NCBI GenBank assembly: GCA_934567355.1
Contig: CAKTJC010000010.1
Coordinates: 11,346 to 75,345, forward strand
Direction: 5' to 3'
DNA length: 64,000 nt
From: an uncultured Oscillospiraceae bacterium
GTDB taxonomy: Bacteria; Bacillota; Clostridia; Oscillospirales; Oscillospiraceae
The notes below the pieces were generated by a model. That model saw only the letters and a program-made list of their open reading frames with translations. It had not been told where the DNA came from and ran no database searches. This document shows, piece by piece, positions 59,048 to 64,000 of the stretch. A program made the translations under genes and the position numbers. Within the stretch, counting starts at the first letter, position 1, and the number at the start of each line of letters is the position of its first letter.

Positions 59048-60445
59048 ATGGAAACACAATATCATAAGGTTGCAGCATACCCGATGAAAATTCGGCTGTA
59101 CCCCACAAAGGAACAGGCGAAGACCATAGATAGTTGGCTGCTGGGCTTGCAGAAAGCATATAATATGACGCTGTACGCACTGAAAGAGGGCGTGCCGGAA
59201 CTTCGGCAGAAGTCAAAGGATGGTTCAACAGAATTTCCAAACTGGAAGTACATCGGCAGTAAGGCGTGGCTGGACTACCTGCGAGAAAGAAGCAGCTACG
59301 TTGCAAGCGTTCCCGGTGGCTGCCTTTCATCTTCTGTCGGCGGTGCGCTGGGGGCGGATATTAAAAAAGCTTGGGAAAGTCAGGGAAAACTCCCAGTTGA
59401 TGCGTGGTTCAAAGCGACAGATGCAAAAGGTCATTCTATTATTCGTTGGTATTCGGACAGCAGACCCCGAAAAAGCTGCTTTTTCCAAATTGAGGCGAAC
59501 AGATTCACAAGAGTAAATCAGAGTGTGTATATAACATTGCGGAAGGATTTTACAATCAAAGCAAGAGGCTGGAACGATAAAATTCGATTTGCAGCGGATT
59601 CAACGGAAAGTTTTTTTGAAAAATACCAGGACGGCAGCGATGTTTTCAGCTTTAGAATTAGTAAAGATAACTGTGGCGATTATTATGCAGTGATTACCCT
59701 GAAAGATGTTTACCGACCGTTTAACGTGGAATCGGAACGGCGGGGCATTGGAATTGATGCCGGTGTAAATGCTATTGCAACGGATTCCGATGGTGTTTCT
59801 TATGAGAATCCTCGTGTAAAAAAGAAAAATGAGGCGTTGAAAGCGGAATATGGGAGGCAAATGGCCCGACGATATGGCGTCAAAAATGAACAATTCCGAA
59901 AAGACCGCAAGGAGGCTCGTAAGTACAATACATTGCACAATGAGGAGATTGCGAATCAAACGGCTGAACCAAGATATATTTCCCCATCAAAGCGCTACTT
60001 GAAAGCACAGGTAAAGTTATCTGAGTTGGAACGCAAAGTAAGACGACAGCGAGACCTTGTTCAGCATAGCTACACTGCGCGGATTATAGCAAAAGCAAAT
60101 CTTATAGCGATTGAAAACCTGAACGTGAAGGGTATGATGGGAAATTCAAATTTGGCAGATAGCTTGTCAGATGCCGCAATGTCAGAGCTTTTGAGGAAGC
60201 TGAAATATAAAGCGCAGTGGTCAGGCGGAGAATATCATGCAATCGGAACATTTACTGCTTCTACAGAGCGTTGCGCCCGATGCGGATATATCCTACAGGG
60301 AACAGAAAAACTTACGCTTGCTGACCGCGTTTTTACCTGTCCAGTTTGCGGAAACACAGATGAAATGCTTTACAGCGCGTCATTTTTTCTTGTTTACAGT
60401 TTCCAGCCGGCAGTTTCTTTTTTGCCGCCGACGAAGTCGGCGTAG
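59048..60445 (+). pseudogene. tnpB: IS200/IS605-family TnpB, truncated at the C-terminus
   Basis: The frame encodes a TnpB RNA-guided nuclease of the IS605 group. RuvC-I Asp lies in GIGIDAGVNAIAT, RuvC-II Glu in LIAIENLNVKGM, and the zinc finger in CARCGY...CPVCG. The third RuvC Asp (usual context DRDxNAA) is absent: after CGNTDE, about 60368, the frame runs into antisense sequence of the adjacent ABC gene, stopping at 60445. The element is thus cut at its right side and has lost the catalytic residue and the region of the guide RNA. There is no tnpA. The left flank with promoter and a GAGGGAGGTG site is kept. AT-rich, clearly foreign. Confidence 0.85.
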
Positions 60446-62124
60446 ATGCCCTCCTGGGCGATCAGTTCTGCATGCTTGCCTTTCTGGACGATCCTGCCGC
60501 CATCCAGAACCAGGATCTGGTCGGCATTGCGCACGGTTTTCAGCCGGTGCGCGATCATCAGAATGGTTTTGTTCCGGGTCAATGCTTCGATTGCTTTCTG
60601 CAGCCGGTCTTCGTTTTCCGGGTCAACATTGGCGGTTGCCTCATCCAGAATGATAATGGGGGCGTCCTTCAGCATGGCGCGGGCGATGGAGATCCGCTGC
60701 TTTTCGCCGCCGGAGAGGGAAGCGCCGCCGCCGCCAACCATGGTGTCGAATCCATTTTCCAGCGTGCGGATAAAGCTGTCGCACCCGGCAGCGTGAGCAG
60801 CGGCCTCTACCGCTGCATCAGAGGCGGTGCGGCGGCCCATGCGGATGTTCTCCCGCACGGTGTCGTCGAACAGATAGTTGTCCTGGGAAACGAAAGCCAC
60901 CTGGTCGTAGAGCTGGTGCAGCGGAATATCCGTCAGATCGTGGCCGCCCATGGTGATGGAGCCCTGCTTCACATCCCAGAAACCGGCGACCAGTTTTGCC
61001 AGAGTGGATTTGCCGGAACCGGAGGGGCCGACCAGTGCCGTCATGCTGTTCTGGGGAATGTGCATGCTCACACCGTGAAGGATCTCCTGGCCGTCGTGAT
61101 AACCGAAGCGGACATCCTTGATTTCAATATCGTGTCCGTCAAAATGAACAGGGGAGTCGGGATGCGCCTGTTCCTCCGCCTTGAGGATCTCATCAACCTG
61201 CGCGACAGTGGTGGTTACCTGGGCCAGAGTGTCTACAAAATTGAAAGCGGCCACAATGGGAGCGGACATGCCCAGCGACAGGATGATCACCGTGATAAAG
61301 GTCTCCGGCATCAGGCTCCCGTGGAGGTAGAAGACCCATCCCAAAGGCAGCACCGTCAGCATTTGAGCAGGGAAGAAGGCGTAGGCCATGGACATACCCA
61401 GCTGGCTGCGGCGCATCCAGTCGTAGTAATATTGGGCGTTGGCACGCACCTTGTCTGCCAGTCGTGCGTAAGATTTTTGCCTTGGTTAAAAGCTTTGATG
61501 ACCTCGATGCCGTTGATGTATTCGATCATGGCGCCGCTCATTTCATTGGTGGCCTGCACCGCACCTGCAAAATCCTTGGCATAGCCGCCCATCACCATCA
61601 TCATAAAGAAGAAAGCAATGGGAAAAACCACAAGGGACAGCAGCGCCAGCCGCCAGTCCAGAACGAACAGGAAAATCAGCGTCAGTACCGGGGCGGTGAT
61701 ATTTGCTGTCATTTCCGGGAAAAGGTGGGCGAGAGTAGTCTCCATGCTGTCCACCTGGTCAACGATGGTCTGCTTGAGTTTACCGCCGGAAGTATCCATT
61801 ACCGTACCGAGGGGAAGCCTGGGCAGCTTCTCCAGCAGCATCTGCCGGATGGTTTTGAGAATATTGAAGGTCGCCTTGTGCGAAAGGGACAGCGTAGAGT
61901 ACGGTCCGCACCAGATACCCGGCCAAAGCGGCCCCCAGCCAGACGGTATAGGCGGAAAGTGCCCGCTCACCGGCCAGCAGCAGGATAATGATCCGCGCCG
62001 CTGCGAAGTATGGTACCATCCCGCAGATCACGCCAATGACGGCCAGAAGTACTGCCGTGATCAGGTGACCGTGTTCACTTTTGCCCAATTCCCAAATTCT
62101 TTGGACAGGGCTTTGTTTTTCCAT
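60394..62124 (-). pseudogene. ABC exporter (fused permease-ATPase), two frameshifts
   Basis: In three successive frames the minus strand encodes one ABC half-exporter of about 575 residues: first membrane helices (62124 to about 61895), the central membrane domain (about 61895 to 61478), then the rest with the ATPase (61478 to 60394; Walker A GPSGSGKS, signature LSGGEKQR, Walker B IIILDEATANVDPEN). The shift near 61893 needs one base removed; the shift at the T5 run 61474-61478 needs one base added. The two cancel. Either the gene is dead or one or both are sequence errors. TnpB truncation lies directly at its 3' end. Its TetR regulator is intact 80 bases upstream. Start ATG has AAAGGAGG. Confidence 0.85.
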
Positions 62125-62204
62125 ATTGGTTCCTCCTTTGGTTAGACATAGCTAACTTCCTCTTTTATGGAAAGCTGCCTCCCCGGCAGCCTGTTCCAAT
62201 GATT

Positions 62205-62825
62205 TTATTGCCCGCCGAACACTTCCAGAAAGCCCGTGCGGTGATAACGGCTCAGCAGTTCGATGTATTCCTTGCCTTCCTCCCGGCTCATGCCGTGGCG
62301 GATGATCTCAAAAATGCTTTCAAACCGAGAAGTGGTGACAATGTGCAGCAGCTTTTGCGTTGTGGCATCGCCCAGCCGGGCAGTGCATCCGACGGCCTCC
62401 ATATATTTGTAGGTATACTCCACTTCAATGCGCACCAGCTGATCCACAAAATTGTGGAACCGGGTGCCGTAAGAGGCATCCAGCAGCAGACGGAATTCAT
62501 CCAAATGGTCATACATGTAGTCTACCAGTTCCAGCGTGCCGCCGTCGGCGTATTTCAGCATCTGCGCTGCCTGGGAAGCACGATCCATCCGGTGAAATCC
62601 TTCCTGAATTTTCAAAAAACGCTCGACCATTTCGTTAAGCGCCGGCTCCACAATGGCAGAAAACAGGCCCTCTTTATCCTGAAAGCGAACATAAATAGAG
62701 TTGGTACTGGTCTGCGCCGCCGCCGCAATGGTACGCAGGGAGGCATCCGTATATCCTTTATCCAGAAATTCTGCCTTTGCACAGCTCAAAATCCGCTCCG
62801 ACACCCCTTCAATCTGCTTGGCCAT
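62205..62825 (-). CDS. TetR-family regulator of the ABC exporter
   Basis: A 206-residue regulator with an N-terminal TetR helix-turn-helix (ILSCAKAEFLDKGYTDASLRTIAAAAQTSTNSIYVRFQDKEGLFSAIV) and a helical ligand domain. It heads an operon with the exporter gene. Its promoter is covered by a 33-bp perfect palindrome, so strong autorepression is expected. GGAGGGAGAAAG stands ahead of the ATG. A weaker inverted repeat, GTTAG-N6-CTAAC (62139-62154), lies before the exporter gene. Confidence 0.92.
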   Translation of the reverse strand: MAKQIEGVSERILSCAKAEFLDKGYTDASLRTIAAAAQTSTNSIYVRFQDKEGLFSAIVEPALNEMVERFLKIQEGFHRMDRASQAAQMLKYADGGTLELVDYMYDHLDEFRLLLDASYGTRFHNFVDQLVRIEVEYTYKYMEAVGCTARLGDATTQKLLHIVTTSRFESIFEIIRHGMSREEGKEYIELLSRYHRTGFLEVFGGQ

Positions 62826-62848
62826 CTTTCTCCCTCCATGCCGGAACG

Positions 62849-62902
62849 GCTATAATTCATAACACTGTTATGAATTATAGCTATTCAAGATGCAGATGTC
62901 AA
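62849..62902 (-). promoter_or_regulatory. tetR promoter with long palindromic operator
   Basis: TTGACA (62902-62897), 17 bp, TATAAT (62879-62874): a perfect promoter. An inverted repeat with 16-bp perfect arms (62849-62864 and 62866-62881) around one central base covers the -10 box and start. Binding would shut the promoter. Confidence 0.9.
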
Positions 62903-62984
62903 GGGCTGGAAGAGAAATATTTGATTGCAACATGTGCAGAATAGGGCTGCTGCGAGACGCTTTAAAAACTTCTTTACTGAATAA

Positions 62985-63028
62985 TAAGAATAACGGCAGA
63001 GATCGCAAATCAAATGCGATCCCTGCCG
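62985..63028 (-). terminator. Terminator of the GntR gene
   Basis: Stem 62994-63007 with 63015-63028 (14 bp, one mismatch), 7-base loop, then a T-rich stretch on the minus strand. The 63029-63116 interval holds nothing else recognised. Confidence 0.72.
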
Positions 63029-63116
63029 CTGAATTATAAGGGCATCTTTTCTAGAGGCGCTATTTCGTATTTCGTAACAAACCTGTCTGATTTCGTAATT
63101 GACGGAAAGCCAACGG

Positions 63117-63791
63117 TCATTCTGTGAAGAAATTGGAAGTTTCATAGTCGGAGTTCATGACATACTTCAGAATTGCACTCTTGGACATTTCAATATGGAC
63201 ACGCATGGCATCCGCTGCTTCCTTCCAGTTGCGCTGTAAACATAGGCTGGCGATTTTTAAATGTTCCCCTTGCGTGTCATCCAAACGGGCATAGCGAGCA
63301 CTCAGGACGCGAAAACGGGCGTTTTGATCATCGATCATCAATTGAAAGCGGCGCAGATAGATGTTGTTGGAAACCTCAAAAAATTGGCGGTGGAAAGCGT
63401 CATCCAGCTGAAATAACTCCTGTTCACTAAAGTTGCTGCGCGGCAGGGAAAACAAGCGTACATATTCTGCATATACGGTGTCGCCTATCTTGCTGGCATA
63501 ATTTTCAATGGCGTATGGCTCAATCAGGCTGCGCATTTCGTACACATCATTCACTGCACCGATGGTGACAGCACTGATGCTCAGGCCTTTTTTTGAGTGG
63601 ATCTCCACCAGCCCTTCCTGCTCTAGTCTGCCCAAAGCGTCACGAATGGGCGTGCGGCTGACGTTAAATTCTTTGCACAAAAGATCCTCATGCAGACTGG
63701 CACCCGGAGGGTAGACGCAGTTAATGATTTTTTCTTTCAGTTCAGTAAAGACCTGAACCTTCAGAGGCTGCTTTTTTCCGCAAATCTCCAA
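63117..63791 (-). CDS. GntR-family regulator, FadR/FCD subfamily
   Basis: A 224-residue regulator. The GntR winged helix (VFTELKEKIINCVYPPGASLHEDLLCKEFNVSRTPIRDALGRLEQEGLVEIHSKKGLSI) is followed by an FCD ligand domain of six helices with candidate metal/ligand residues (DDAFHRQFFE and EHLKIASL). FCD proteins sense small carboxylates or sugar acids. A TTG at 63791 with GGGGGA upstream is the apparent start; no ATG is suitable. Its targets probably lie beyond the right edge. Confidence 0.9.
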   Translation of the reverse strand: MEICGKKQPLKVQVFTELKEKIINCVYPPGASLHEDLLCKEFNVSRTPIRDALGRLEQEGLVEIHSKKGLSISAVTIGAVNDVYEMRSLIEPYAIENYASKIGDTVYAEYVRLFSLPRSNFSEQELFQLDDAFHRQFFEVSNNIYLRRFQLMIDDQNARFRVLSARYARLDDTQGEHLKIASLCLQRNWKEAADAMRVHIEMSKSAILKYVMNSDYETSNFFTE

Positions 63792-63856
63792 GAAAATCCC
63801 CCATCTTGTTATACGTTGTATCCATGATGATTTTGACTTATTTAACTACGCACTAT

Positions 63857-63885
63857 AGTGTACCATAGAATGAAACGATTTTCAA
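63857..63885 (-). promoter_or_regulatory. Promoter of the GntR gene
   Basis: TTGAAA (63885-63880), 17 bp, TACACT (63862-63857) on the minus strand. CACTATAGTG (63851-63860) is a perfect 10-bp palindrome overlapping the -10 box. Confidence 0.65.
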
Positions 63886-63930
63886 GTAAAAGTTCTAAAA
63901 AAGGTTTTCAACTTCTTTTTGAATAGATGA

Positions 63931-63938
63931 TGTATACA
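63931..63938. promoter_or_regulatory. Possible GntR/FCD operator
   Basis: TGTATACA is a short perfect palindrome of the kind bound by FadR-subfamily proteins. ATACGTTGTAT (63811-63821), with ATAC/GTAT arms, is a second candidate beside the start codon. The AT-rich 63890-64000 tract holds no gene before the window ends. Confidence 0.35.
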
Positions 63939-64000
63939 AAAGATAAGTGAAGAAAAATTATAGAAAAGATGTGCTATTTTCACAATACTTAAAATGAATA

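Noticed and set aside
1..64000. tRNA, rRNA, CRISPR arrays, phage genes
   Set aside because: No cloverleaf, rRNA motif, regularly spaced repeat array or phage structural gene was seen. The only short tandem repeat (18543-18610) has no spacers.

Overview
The window looks like a chromosomal segment of an anaerobic, fairly GC-rich Clostridia bacterium, probably a gut Oscillospiraceae-type Firmicute. Pointers are pyruvate:ferredoxin oxidoreductase, a multidomain flavodiiron protein, a two-gene SufC/SufB Fe-S system, AraC/PadR/MarR one-component regulators, strong AGGAGG ribosome sites, and consensus TTGACA-17-TATAAT promoters. No rRNA, tRNA, CRISPR or prophage was recognised. The organism assignment is inference from gene content only.

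Layout. 0-8 kb: L-ribulose-5-phosphate 4-epimerase (cut by the left edge) with an FGGY kinase, an unknown coiled-coil membrane protein divergent from an XRE regulator, a flavodiiron protein, and a DUF1538 membrane protein with a tandem PII protein. 7.9-18 kb: a nested miniature element, nifJ, comM, and a thiI-cinA-luxS-zincin-mtnN operon (tRNA thiolation, NMN recycling, activated methyl cycle), then tetR-GNAT. 18.5-21.7 kb: an AT-rich, decayed island with a truncated MMPL transporter, an IS110 transposase remnant and a chimeric VanZ/DUF6034-like protein. 22-33 kb: a PadR-HAAS-DUF4097 operon, then a long minus-strand run ftsE-ftsX-M23-M23-ctp-trkA-trkH-rsmE (cell division, wall hydrolysis and potassium uptake). 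33.6-46.3 kb: a second XRE/coiled-coil pair, sufB-sufC, araC-xylB, VanZ, AraC, MATE with an acetyltransferase, a second acetyltransferase, and marR-MATE.

46.4-58.8 kb is a coherent carbohydrate locus: a membrane-anchored clan GH-N beta-helix hydrolase, an anchored F5/8C (discoidin) protein, a LacI regulator, a binding protein and two permeases without their own ATPase, two GH65 phosphorylases and beta-phosphoglucomutase. The phosphorylases would release beta-glucose 1-phosphate and the mutase would feed it to glycolysis as glucose 6-phosphate. Four copies of one palindromic operator (core GTTTAACGTTAAAC) lie at its promoters and tie it to the LacI protein. 58.9-64 kb holds a 3'-truncated TnpB, an ABC exporter gene broken by two frameshifts, its TetR regulator with a 33-bp palindrome over the promoter, and a GntR/FCD regulator.

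A roughly 165-bp palindromic element occurs three times (7.9, 13.7 and 29.0 kb) plus a solitary end at 39.9 kb. It sits tightly against genes, supplying a stop codon to one and abutting the -35 box of another.
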